A stretch of 64,000 bases of DNA from Zygnema cylindricum (lineage: Eukaryota; Streptophyta; Zygnematophyceae; Zygnematales; Zygnemataceae), in the NCBI GenBank assembly GCA_037447655.1, contig JBBHKE010002788.1:62001-126000 (forward strand), read 5' to 3'. The notes under the pieces are model-generated. The model saw only the letters and a program-made list of their open reading frames with translations. It had not been told where the DNA came from and did no database searches. This document shows positions 42,378 through 53,747 of the stretch, in pieces. Both the position numbers and the translations under genes were made by a program. Position 1 is the stretch's first letter; every line of letters begins with the position of its first letter.

Positions 42378-43735
42378 TTCCTCTTCCTCTCCCTCTCTCT
42401 TTCCCTTTCCTTCCTCTCCTTTTCCCTCTCCCTCTCCCTACCTATCTCCGAACCCCCCTCCCCCTCCGTATCTTTTCCCTCTCCGTCTCCCGCTCCCCCT
42501 CTCTTTCCCTCTCCCTATCCATCTCCGAACCCCCCTCCATTTCAATCTCCTTTCCCTCTCCATCTCCCGCTCCCCCTCTCTCTCTGTCTCCCCCTCTCTC
42601 TCCCTCTCCCCTCTCTCCTTCCTCCCTCAACCTCTCCCTCTCCTCCCTCTCTCTCCCCCTCTCTCTCTCCTCCTCCCCCTCCTCCCCCTCTCTCTCCCTC
42701 TCCTTCCTCTCCTTCTTCCCCTCCCTCTCTCCCCCTCTCCCTCTCCCTCTCCATCTCTTTCTCCGAATCCCCCTCCCTCTCCTTTCCGCTATTTATCTCC
42801 CCTTCCCCCTCCCTCTTTGCTTCCTCTCCCTCTCCTCCCACTCCCTCTTCTCTCCCACTCCCTCTCCCTCTCCTCTCTCGCCCTCTCCCTCTCCTCCCTC
42901 TCTCTCCCCCTCGCCCTCTCTGTCTCTCTCTTCCTTTCCCTCTCCCTCTCCTCTCTCGCCCTCTCCCTCTCCTCCCTCTCTCTCCCCCTCGCCCTCTCTG
43001 TCTCTCTCTTCCTTTCCCTCTCTCCCTCTCCCTCTCCCTCTTCCTCTCCCTCTCCCTCTCCCTCTCCCTCTCCCTCTCCCTCTCCATCTACATCTTCCTC
43101 TCCCTATCCATCTCTATATCTATCTCTAAATCACCTTCCCACTCCCTCTCTCTTACCCTCTCTTTCTCCCCCTTCACCTCCGTCTCTAACTCCCTCTCCC
43201 TCCTCTCCCTCTCCCTCTTTATTTCCCTCTCCCACTCCCTCTCCCTCCCCCTCTCCCTCTCTTTCCTCTCTCTCTCTCTCCCTCTCCTTCTCCCTTTTTC
43301 TCTCCCTCTCCCTCACCCTCACCTTCGCCCTCTCCATCTCCAAATCCCTCTCCCTCTACCTCTCCCTTTCTGTCACCGTATCCCTTTTCCCCTCCCTCTC
43401 GATCTCCCTCTCCCTCTCCCTCTCCCTCTCCTTCTTCCTCTCTCTCTCCCTCTCCCTCTGCTTCATGCCTATTGGAGCACTTTAAGGGAGGTCTATGACA
43501 AAACGATGACCCATGACCGCAAAAAATTCCACCAGCATTCAAATTCCTCCTCCCCTCCTCCTCCCCCCCCCCCTCTTCCCTCTCCTCCTCCTCCTCTTTC
43601 TACTCCTCTTCCTTCGCCTCCTCCCCCTCTTCCCCCTCCTCATCCCTTTCCCCTCACACTTTTCTTCCTTCCCCTCCCTTCTACGCCTCTTTTTTCCTTC
43701 GCCTCCTCCCCTCTTCCCTCCTCCTCCCTCCTCTC
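42378..43735 (+). repeat. 1.36-kb polypyrimidine (C/T) tract
   Basis: Made of CTCCCT, CTCTCC and similar units, nearly pure pyrimidine from 42378 to about 43464 and again from 43545 to 43735; between them lies about 80 bp of mixed sequence (43465-43544). A unit of about 84 bp is repeated almost exactly (about 42880-42962 and 42964-43045). Composition is the opposite strand sense of 27407-30446. Large Pro/Leu/Ser-rich open frames over it are not genes. Confidence 0.95.
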
Positions 43736-45560
43736 ATAAAATGCTCCATTGTGAACTATTGTCGTCGACATCTACGGAGGAAATTTCCAAACCTCAAAGT
43801 TCACGATCAAAAAGTTTGAGGATAGAATTGGAGCATTGTTAGTTCCCCTCTTCTCAAAGAGGATATGTTAATTATAAACCCCAAACAACCATTTATCTAT
43901 TGCCATATGAATATGATAAGGCATAGCATGCTAACGAGAATAATCACATTCAAGTTCCTTACCTTAGCAACATCTTGTGAGCTGTTGTAAATATATTTGG
44001 CTTCCTTGGATTTGCCAAAATTATTTCATCAAAAATAAAATCGACACCATTAAGTATAAAAACATCAATCATGTGTAACAGGACAATGTGTAAAACATTT
44101 GGAGACCTCGCGTCAAAATTTCCTCCCTTGTCATTGGCAATTTTGGTGGTATTCCGGACGATGGTTTTTGTCTAAGTAATTGTACACTCATAGGAGCATT
44201 CGAATTAAAAGGACACCATTATGTTAAAGACGGACCATGAGCATCTAAGAGACAAATAAGGGCCAATGACGTTGTTTGGGCCTAATTTAGAGAGCAATTG
44301 TGAATAACTATGTTCTAAGACAAAGGGTGGAAATAATTAGAGTAATCATCAACAAGTCTTAAAACCTTACAAATGCATAATGGAGAAACCCTAAAAAGGA
44401 GTGTACGGAGGAAACACCACAAATAAGCTTTGGTTCAATGGCGGGAACAATCGTCTAAAGAAAAATAATATTGTTCAGCACAGGTGGTTCCGAAATAGAG
44501 AAGAAATTTACAAGCATCTCCACCAACGCGATGTTCGACAACATGCATGCGCCTCCGAACAAAATTGTTGGAAAGGGAAGTCACCATTTGCGACAGACAG
44601 GATTATCCGGCAAAGAACGCAACCAAAAACTGGAAGATGGTCTCTTTTGACCATCTTCGAGAGATACGACACCAAATTTGTAAATAAGCTACCAACGTCA
44701 CGCGTGTTGAAAAAATGTGATGGGCTGGTTAAATTTGAGGTTGTTGTAATTAGATCAAGAGTCCCTCGACCCATCCGATTGCTTGACTGCTCAAGAGGCG
44801 AACGTTGAAACTGGGAGAGTTGAAATAAACAAAGGTGTGGGAGGTGAGTGCACTTAATAAAGGTCAAAAAAGAGAAGTCCACTTAGGGAGTTTGAGAGGT
44901 CTTTCTTCGTAGAGCATCAAGAGATGAACCCAAAACTTAACATTTAAATCCCTTCACGTGGAGGAGGTGAGTTGAAATTAGGAAGGGGACTCAAAGACAA
45001 AGGGAGAGTAGAAGGTGACGAGCAATACACTTACATGGATGAATACAAGGGTTGAATTTGAGATTCTTAGAGGGTGAACAAAAAGGTTAATCTTTAGTAA
45101 CAAGTGTGTTTGATTGTAAGGCACATATTGCTCGAGAATGCTCATTAAAACGAGAAATATGCGTGCACGTAAACTGATCGGCTGGGCACTTCAAGAAAAA
45201 GGTGTAGGCGAAGGGGCGTATCGGATTTCCTAGGTCCTCATGGTAAACTTGTAGAGCATTTCAATCCCAACTCTACGTGATTTTTTCCAAATAATGTTTT
45301 TGTTCACAAGGGAGGATATTAACGCTCGGTACGCTACTAGGGTTAATAATTACACTCGTTCAAGTGACTGGTTTTTAAAACCCGGATTCATAAATTAGTT
45401 TATAACATTATTTAGTTGAGCGGCCCGTAATGAGCCCATGCGGTGAACCATAATCTAGTGTAGTTAACTAATCAATAGTGAACGCTAATAATTCACTAAC
45501 TCAATGGTAATATCGTTGGGATGTACTGTACTGTAGTGCTCCATTTAGTGCGTACGGTAC
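43736..45560. other. Unassigned DNA with a possible decayed zinc-knuckle gene
   Basis: A 135-codon frame (44401-44808, + strand, GTG first codon) has no family I recognise. Near 45090-45130 a plus-strand reading FDCKAHIAREC resembles part of a CCHC knuckle, followed by stops, and could be the remains of a retroelement gag or ORF1. Neither is strong. The rest shows no feature. Confidence 0.3.
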
Positions 45561-45569
45561 CGATACTGT

Positions 45570-46165
45570 ATCAGTATATAAATAAGGGAACGTTGTTCGC
45601 CCCTCTGCGAATCCTTATATAGGCGGTAGGCGGTGTGTCTGTCATCGATTTTTTCCGTCCGTCCGCAGTACGAACCGCCGTACCGCTGGCACAATGTAAC
45701 GCTGTCGTGCGACCGTCCGCGATACGGACCGCTGTACCGCTCCGCTGGCACAATGTAATGGTGTCGCCCGTAACGCCGTACGAATGGCGTAATTTTACGT
45801 TGCCAGTTGTCGGTGTGCACACCCCCGTCCGGCTGGCATACTCTAACATTGCCAACCGTCGGTGTGCAGACCCCCGTCCGGCTGGCATACTCTAACATTG
45901 CCAACCGTCGGTGTGCAGAGATTCGTACGGTTGGCGAAATTTAACGTTGCCGTGTGTCGCTGTGCAAACCGCCGTATTGATGGCGTAATCTAACGTTGCC
46001 GTGCGTCGGTGTGCGGGCGGCCGTACGGATGGCTTAATTTAACATTGCCAACCGTCGGTGTACAGAGCGCCGTACGGCTGGCGAAATTTAACGTTGCTGT
46101 GCGTCGGTGTGTAAACCGCCGTACGGCTGGCGTAATCTAACACTGCTAGCATCGCCAAGAGTTCA
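45570..46165 (+). repeat. Leader plus 49-bp tandem array, left copy
   Basis: The leader begins with TATATAAATAAGGGAACG (45577), then gcgaatccttatataggcgg, then a T-run and ccgtccgtccgcag. It is followed by units of 49 bp (clear from about 45814: starts at 45814, 45863 and onward, seven or more) with the pattern gtgtgcagaccgccgtacgg...ggcgtaat.taacgttgccg..cgtcg. Each unit has a ccgtacgg-type palindrome. The same leader and units recur at 52488 (direct) and 24450 (inverted). No gene is within. Confidence 0.88.
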
Positions 46166-47459
46166 CCGTACAAACTATCGGCAGTACCGGCCCCTAAAAA
46201 AACCTTGTTAAAAGTAAGCGCGGTTCGCCAAAAGTGGCGCATAGCGTGCAGATTGCGAAAGTTTAGCATATGTCCGAATTCATTTTGTACGTCCGTAGAA
46301 TTCATGACAGTCAAAACAACATTCATAACATTTGTACGCCTATTTAAGCTGAAAAGTAACTGGCTCAACAGTACAACTTTGAATGCGTTGAACTTTGGAA
46401 CGGCTGTGCCATTTCGGCTGCTCAACCTACAAGTGTTCAAAGACAACTTTACTAAGGTAAGATGATTTATATACTGATGTAGGATGTACAATTACAATTT
46501 CAAAAAAATCGCTTTTTTCATTTGAAAGTGGGGTTTGTTCAACATTTGTTGGTGTACACAATGCACATAAAAAATGAATTTCCTATTTCAAAGTGGTGTT
46601 TGTTTATGAAAATGGTGCAAAATGTGTAGATATGAGTAGCGTACTTTAATTCACTCAACGTATGATAAATCATTGTTGAGTTTGAAAGAGATTGTAATAT
46701 TGTAGTATGAAAGAGTTTGTAATGTGTTTGTGTTGTTGCATTGAATCATGTCATGGTTCATGTTGTAAAGTGTGTAATCCACAATAGTACACTTTTTAGT
46801 TGAACATGAACCGATAAAGTTAATTAGCACATGGAACGCATGACAGTACAAAAGTGACATTTGGGCTTAATATGAATGATGTGTTATGTTTTCAAGTTGT
46901 TTATTGAATCGTGTTATGGTTGATGGTGTAACATGTGTCGACATTAGTACGCCTATGTGAATTGAACATAAATCGAGATAGTTAACTAGCACGTAAAACG
47001 CATGAAGATTTTACCTTTCGGAAATACGTTTAGGAGTGGCATTTGGGCCTAATAGATGCTTGAACCTACAACTGAAGAAATACAATATCATTCAGGTGAG
47101 CTAAAACAATCACTTTATGGTTATTGTACTATGTATATTGTATGGGAATTGTTAATGAACTTTATGAAATGACGACATTGGTTGTCCTCTTAAGTCTTTC
47201 GATATGTTGGTAGGATAGAAACCCTAAAGTAAAAAAATTCCATGAAAATGTCGTAAAATGTGTATGCTAATATGATGGTTTTGAGTTTGAAAAATGTAAT
47301 AAAAGTGAGTAAAGATGAATGAAAATATAATTTGTTATTTATTTATGACGTACATATAATCGTTATACCATTTGTTCATGTGGCAAATAAAAGCTTGATA
47401 AAAATAGAATGAGATTTGCCAGTGGGAATTGAAAGACATGTATTGACTATATTTTATGC
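46166..47459. other. AT-rich DNA between array and Helitron gene
   Basis: No gene recognised. Two blocks, near 46720-46860 and 46890-47030, are diverged duplicates of each other (both with 'ttgaatcatgtcatggtt'-like, 'gaacataaatcgagatagttaa'-like and 'acgcatgacag'-like words), suggesting an old tandem duplication of about 170 bp. Confidence 0.5.
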
Positions 47460-48332
47460 GTGGACGCAGGGTCTAATCCACCACATGGACAACCAACCGC
47501 CACACACACTTCTACTACGACCCAAAATACTGCAAATCAACGCGAAAAACAGTTGCGCAAAGAGCGTGAAAGAAAGAGAGTTACACGTGCAGCAGAACAA
47601 AGACGGGATGATGGTGTACCAACACAATCACAACGCAACGACGCACAACGAGCAGCACCAAGCGCGCGCGAGAAACCTCGGAAGAACGACAACATATCCA
47701 GTTTAAAGACCGTGAAAGAAAACGATAAAAAGGTGCGTTTGTGTGGTTCATGAAACTATGTTGTGATTGTTGTATAGTCACAAGTTTAACACATAAAGCA
47801 ATCTGATCGCGAATGTACGCATTTGAATGTTTACTTGAAGAAGCTCTCATGAAAATAGAAAAGGTAGACTACTTCAATTTTAAAAGAACATTATTCATTT
47901 TAAACGTAAATAAATTATTATTATATTTAAGCTTTAACAATAAAATAACGGTAAAATAAAACGCAATAGAAGTAGTGGAAGGAGAAATTGGAGTAGGTCC
48001 AAAGTAGTATACGTAATTACCACATTGGACATGTGGATGCAGTTAGACCCACATCGACGAAAGAAACAAGTGTTCAACGCAATGAACGGTTACGTCAAGA
48101 ACGTGCAAGGAAACGAGCACAAGAAACCTCTGGAAAACGCGAAGAGCGACTACTGAAAGATCGAGAAAGAAAACGAGCAAAACGTGCGCTAAAGAATAAC
48201 ACTGCAAGCGGGGTGGCAAATGAAAACCTTCAAGATGTGGAAGAGCGACATACGGTGAACTTAAGGTTAAGGGAAAATGACATATGGACCGCCGAAATAG
48301 GAATTATTTATATCGAAGAACATTTTGCTTAG
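47460..48332 (+). pseudogene. Helitron N-terminal basic repeats, duplicated
   Basis: Two blocks, each starting near a 'tggacgcag' or 'tggatgcag' word: VDAGSNPP... at 47460 and VDAVRPTS... at 48024. Each holds basic heptad-like words (QLRKERERKR; ERLRQERARKR; DRERKR). A frame change splits the first block; ETSEERQHIQFKDRERKR appears in another frame at its end. About 290 AT-rich bases separate them and may be an intron or a decayed insertion. Confidence 0.7.
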
Positions 48333-51300
48333 TATCATGACGAGGATGAAAGAACTCAAGCTGTTGGACAAGAAGCTAATGTTATTCAATACAACACCGA
48401 ATTTACTCACGAAACCATTGAAGAGTCTGAATTTAGACAACACACAGTACAACAACTAAATTTGACAGGAGAACAACGTCACATTCGACAACGCACAGAA
48501 AGTGACCGTCAACGTCAGCGTATCACACGACGACGTGGAGGGGTGCTGAAAATCGCTTTAGGATTTCATGAACATTACATCTATCCAGAACGACATAGGC
48601 TTCTACTTATGGAAATTACATGCACTCATTGCAACGCACAAAAATGGTCAGGAGAGACCCTAGGAGTTTGTTGTGTACTTGGCAAAGTACAACTTTGTTC
48701 ATATGAAACGCCTCCGCCGGAGCTTTTAACTTTGTATAGCAATGCTAATTTTTTGAATAAAATTCGTTCATATAACATGGTGTTTTCGTTTACCTCACTT
48801 GGTGCATCCACAACAATACCTCTCAATGACCAATCGATTGGAGCAAGTAATGGCCCTTTCAATTTCCGTATTCAAAGAACAATATGTCATCGAATAGGTC
48901 AACTATTACCTCAAGAAAATGAAGCTGCATTTGCACAAGTCTACGTGTTTGACACATCAATGGAGACGCAAGTAAGCAGGCGAATGAGTATTATGGATGG
49001 ATTAGACCTCAATGTAGTGACAATGATTCAGAATATGATGAAGAGACATAACCCTTTGGCTCAACAATTTATATCAGCAGGAGAACGAATATATGAAGCC
49101 CCTGAATTACGATTGGTATTAAAAGATACTGTTCACAATTTAGACCAGCGCCGTTACAATCGACCACAAGCAGAAGAAGTGGCAGCGATTTTGGTTAACC
49201 CAACTGAAAAGACTGAGGGAAGAGATAAAGTTTTAAATGTAAGAGGAGGGAATCGTATGATGCGAATCTTTGAGTCACATGCATTGTATGACCCACTCCA
49301 ATACCCACTTCTATTTCCGTATGGTGAATTAGGGTGGCATTTTGGTTTGACAATGTCAAATAACAGACGTGTTTCTCCAAGAGCATATGCAGCGTATCGC
49401 TTATTCACGCGTGCAGGAGAAAACAACTTAATACACAAAGTCGGTCGCCTATTCCAACAGTATTGTGTAGACCAATATGCGAAAGTAGAGCAACAACGAC
49501 TCAAGTTCCAGCGCGAGAATCAAAGTACATTACGCGCAGAGTTGTACAGGGGATTAATGGATATGATACCACGCGACCATTGTGTTGTTAGCGGTGAGGC
49601 AAGGCAACAAAGTGATGCAAACAATTTGGCAGCACTTAATGTCGTGGGAAACAACCGGAATGAAGACCTTTCAAGAACAGGGCGACAAATTATCTTAGCG
49701 CCAAGCTTCACAAGTGGTGATAGATATATGCAGGAGCAATATCAAAACGCCATGGCAATTGTCCGCGCACTCGGCAAGCCGGATTTGTTCATTACGGTTA
49801 CATGTAATCCTAAATGGAAAGAAATCAGACAATCATTGAAACCAGGAGAGATCGCCTCCAACCGACCTGACATTACTGTGCGCGTGTTTTCACTAAAGCT
49901 GAAAGCTATATTTCAAGACATTTCGGATGGTGCATTGGGAGTACAAGTGGCAAGAATTCACGTGATTGAGTTTCAAAAACATGGTTTGCCTCATGCACAT
50001 TTGCTGCTTATGTTAGCTGATGAGGACAAACCTCGAACAACCACAGAATATGACATGTTCGCTTCAGCAGAGATACCAGATCCCATGAACAAGAAATTGT
50101 ACAAAACAGTGACAACATGTATGATGCATGGTCCATGTGACGTGCGTTGTTTACGTGAGGGTAGATGCAAAAAAGGATTTCCAAAAGCATTCTGTGAAGA
50201 GACTCATGAGGATGGTAATGGATATCCTATGTACAGAAGACGAAATAATGGTCGTGTTGTTACAAAAAATGGGAAAACACTTGATAATCAATTTTTCGTT
50301 CCATACAATCCTTGGTTTTCCCACAAATACAACTGTCACATAAATGTCGAAGTGTGCTCAACAATAGCATCGGTAAAATATTTGTACAAGTATGTGTATA
50401 AAGGGCATGATCGTGCTGCAGTGTTAGTGGGAAACAACGAGCCCAGAGACGAAATTCAACAATACTTAGATGCTCGATATGTATCCGCGTCGGAATCATG
50501 TTGGAGATTGTTCGAGTTCCCCTTGCAAGCTAAGTCTCACACTGTAGAAAAGCTTCCTATGCATTTACCTCATCAACAAATGGTTGCTTTTCATGCAACT
50601 GAAAATGCGTCAACAGTTTTGAATCGTGATTCATCTACGAAACTTACAAGTTACTTTGACTTATGTGCCAATGATGAGATCGCACGCTCCCTTTTGTATT
50701 CGAAAATCCCAAAACATTACATTTGGAAGAATAAATTTTGGCAAAAGCGAGCAAGAGTGAATCAAAGTGTCATAGGGAGAATGGTTATTTGCTCACCAAT
50801 TAAACTCGAACGTTATTACCTGCGTTTGTTACTTTGCTATCGACGAGGACCAATGTCCTACAAGGATTTGTGTACTATCGAAGGTGTCGAATATGGCACA
50901 TTTGCAAAAGCCGCAAGTGCAATGGGACTTCGCGATGATGATGTAGAGTGGGGAAAATGCATAAGAAGCGGTTTCATTCCAAATGCCAAAACAACTTCGA
51001 CACTTATTTGCCACAATCCTCCTGTGCGCTAATCTTCAATCCGCAAAATCGTTATGGGAAAAATACTTCAAAGACATGTTTGAGGATATCCACCATAAAA
51101 TCGCGCGAACCATACAGCTCATGAGTCGCGTAACAACGAGAATCTTCAGCGAGAAGAAGAAGAATACGAGACTCTATTGGACATCGAACAATTCTTACGT
51201 GGGGGTGGTAAATCGCTTACGGACTTTCCAACTCTACCCCAATTGGCACACTATCCAGAGCAACTCATGTGTCAAACACAAAAACGAAATCCATTAATAG

Positions 51301-52483
51301 ACGCCGAAAAATCCTACAATTTTCAAGATATGACAAGCGTGTTATCTTCAGTTACCACACTCAATTTGGAACAACAACAAGCATATGACGTAGTTACAAA
51401 TGCAGTGCAAGCAACGTCGAAGACCGAAACTTGCTTTTTTCATGATGGACCAGGAGGTACTGGAAAATCATTTGTCATAGATAAAATTTTGGCAAAAGTG
51501 CGTACTTATGGCAAAATAGCTATCCTCGTTGCTGCAAGTGGTATAGCAGCATTGTTACTCACAGGAGGAAAAACAGCGCACTCAAGATTTAAGCTTCCAT
51601 TGGATATAGATGCTCAATCCACATGCAATATCTCCTCTCAATCAGATCTTGCAGAGCTATTACGTCAAACCTCTCTAATCGTTTGGGATGAAGTTTCTAT
51701 GTCTCATCGACATTTACTTGAGGCAGTGGATAGAACATTGCAAGATTTACGAGAAGTTCACAAACCATTTTGGAATGTAGTGTTTCTCACAGCGGGCGAT
51801 TTCGCCAATGCCTCCCAATTATTCAAAAAACCACAGATGCTTAAATCATTGCAGCATGCGTTAAAAACAGTCTCCTATGGCAAAAATTCAAACAACTTCG
51901 TCTTAAAATAAATATGTCTGTTCGCACAGCTCAAAACGACATTGCTGCCTCAACACTTCAAGAATTCGCCGACTTCTTGCTTCAAGTTGGGGAAGGGCGA
52001 CACGAACCACACCCACAGTTAGCACCAGAGTACATTATGCTTCCGAATGATATAGTGCTACATAGAAGCAATGACACAAATACAAACTTGGAAAACCTCA
52101 TTCAATGCACTTTTCCAGACGTAACAACGCAATACATTTGCGATGCATACTTCTCTGATCGTGCTATACTATCTCCTTGCAATGTGGATGTAAACATCGT
52201 CAACAACTTGGTGATGGAAAAAATACCAGAACAAGAGCATGAATACATTTCGGTGGACTCAGTGGAAAGCGAAGAACCTGGCGAGCAATTGTTGTTGCGA
52301 CAAGAATTCCTCAACTCCTTAACGATCAACGGCATCCCACCGCACATCCTCAAACTAAAAATAGGTACGCCATTTTTTCTCCGAACTTTATTCACCACAC
52401 AGTTGTTTAAGTCTTTAAATACCAATATGAAAATTTACTTAATCAACAATCAACAATCAACATTGTATAATATCTATGATTAA
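47460..52483 (+). pseudogene. Helitron Rep-helicase (RepHel) gene, decayed
   Basis: The order is N-terminal basic repeats (47460-47740 and 48033-48330, words such as RQERARKR and RERKR), Helitron N-domain and Rep/HUH nuclease (48462-50985), then PIF1-type helicase (51177-52365). The HUH motif is HGLPHAH at 49980-50000 and the catalytic tyrosine region KYLYKYVYKG is at about 50376-50405. The helicase has Walker A GPGGTGKS (51447-51470), Walker B VWDEVSM (about 51685) and a late motif LNSLTINGIPPHILKLKIG (about 52312-52368). The protein would nick and unwind DNA for rolling-circle transposition. It is broken by a stop at 48330, frame changes near 50985, 51150 and 51800, and a stop near 51835. 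The C-terminal helicase end is missing. Confidence 0.92.
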
Positions 52484-52487
52484 ATTC

Positions 52488-52991
52488 AAATTAAATAAGG
52501 GAACGTTGTTCGCCCCTCTGCGAAGCCTTATATAGGCGGTAGACGGTGTGTCTGTCATCGATTTTTTATTTTTTCCGTCCGTCCGCAGTACGGGCCGCCG
52601 TACCGCTGGCACAATGTAACGGTACCGCCCGTACCGTCGTACGGATGGCATAATCTTACATTGCCAGTTGTCGGTGTACAGACCACCGTACGGTTAGCAT
52701 ACTCTAACGTTGCCAACCGTCAGTGTGCAGAGCGCCGTACGCTTGGCGAAACCTAACATTGCCACCCGTCGGTGTGCAGACCGCCGTACGGATGGCGTAA
52801 TTTAACGTTGCCGTTCGTCGCTGTGCAGAACGCCGTATGGATGGCGTAATTTAACGTTGACGTGCATCGTGTGCAGACCGCCGTACGGATGGCGTAATGT
52901 ATTATTGCCAAACGTCGCTGTGTAGACCGCGTAGGGTTGGCACAATGTAACGTGGCCAACCGTCGAAGGCCGTCGTGCCGCTGACAGAATG
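52488..52991 (+). repeat. Leader plus 49-bp tandem array, right copy
   Basis: The leader (aaataagggaacgttgttcg, then cttatataggcggtag) is nearly the same as 45580 onward and is followed by seven or so 49-bp units to 52991, where a TA-MITE is inserted. The array continues at 53532 for about four more units. It lies in the same orientation as the left copy, so the Helitron remnant is bracketed by direct repeats about 6.9 kb apart. Confidence 0.88.
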
Positions 52992-52993
52992 TA

Positions 52994-53529
52994 CACCGCG
53001 AATCGTTATTAGAGTATATAAATCTAATTTGGGTTCGTGAAATTTTGAGTTTTTTTCCTAAATAGGATACATGATTTTATTTTTTCCTTCACGTTAATTA
53101 AGGTACCGTATTGAATAGCGTAAAAAATGAAAGTACAATAAGATCTAAATAGTGTGGTGTACGGTCGATGTCAGACCGTACATAAATGTACCTTTTAAAG
53201 TGAAAATTTTACAAAAAATTAATTAAATCAGATGCGCAAGCATAGGAACGTGCATTCAAAAAACGGAATTAGTCTGACAAGTAAATTAGTCTGACATGTA
53301 CGGAAAATTAAATTTCACGACGGCGTACGATTTCTAATATTTTGAACGAATACATATGTTAATGTATACAATCGTTCGGAGAATATTTAATTTTTGTTGT
53401 TCCCAAATTAGCATTAAGCCGAAATTAAAATATACCTTTTAAAAAAAAAAAAATATCTGAATTAGCATCAATTACAGTAAATTACCTTCAACACTATTTA
53501 AACTTTGACAGAAATAACGATTCGCGGTG
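52994..53529. mobile_element. TA-MITE inserted in the 49-bp array
   Basis: 536 bp, ends caccgcgaatcgttatt and aataacgattcgcggtg (perfect inverted repeat of 17), flanked by TA. The array unit without it exists at about 45690-45710 (cacaatgtaacg), so the empty site is seen. Internal 'gtggtgtacgg' and 'gcattaagccgaaatta' are shared with 54105, 31066 and 23140-23308. No coding capacity. Confidence 0.9.
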
Positions 53530-53531
53530 TA

Positions 53532-53740
53532 ACGTTGTCGTGCGATCGTCCGCAGTACGGACCGCCTTACCGCTGGCACAACGTGACGCTGCCGTGCGTC
53601 AGCGGTACAGACCGCCGAACCGCTAGCACAACTGACGTTGTCGTGCGTCACGTGACGTTGCCATGCGTCAGCGGTATAGACCGCCGTACTGCTGGCACAA
53701 CGTGACGTTGTCGTACGTCCGGGGTACGGGCATGATAAAC
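53532..53740 (+). repeat. Remainder of the right 49-bp array
   Basis: About four units with 'cgctggcacaacgtgacg' and 'gtgcgtcagcggtac' words, continuing the array interrupted by the MITE. It ends where the hAT-like MITE begins. Confidence 0.8.
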
Positions 53741-53747
53741 TTGACAG

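Noticed and set aside
42294-43842. 481- and 388-codon Ser/Pro/Leu-rich frames
   Set aside because: They arise from the CT tract. Only the first 20 or so codons after 42319 have real meaning, as a gag start.
44401-44808. 135-codon plus-strand frame as a host gene
   Set aside because: It starts with GTG, has no recognised domain or splice context and lies among decayed repeats. Kept only as unassigned DNA.
45814-46160. CRISPR-like array
   Set aside because: The 49-bp units are contiguous and diverged along their whole length, with no unique spacers, and the genome is eukaryotic.
45570-53740. The two leader-array copies as LTRs of a retroelement around the Helitron gene
   Set aside because: No primer site, polypurine tract, gag or pol lies between them, they lack TG...CA ends, and a third copy stands alone in the opposite orientation.
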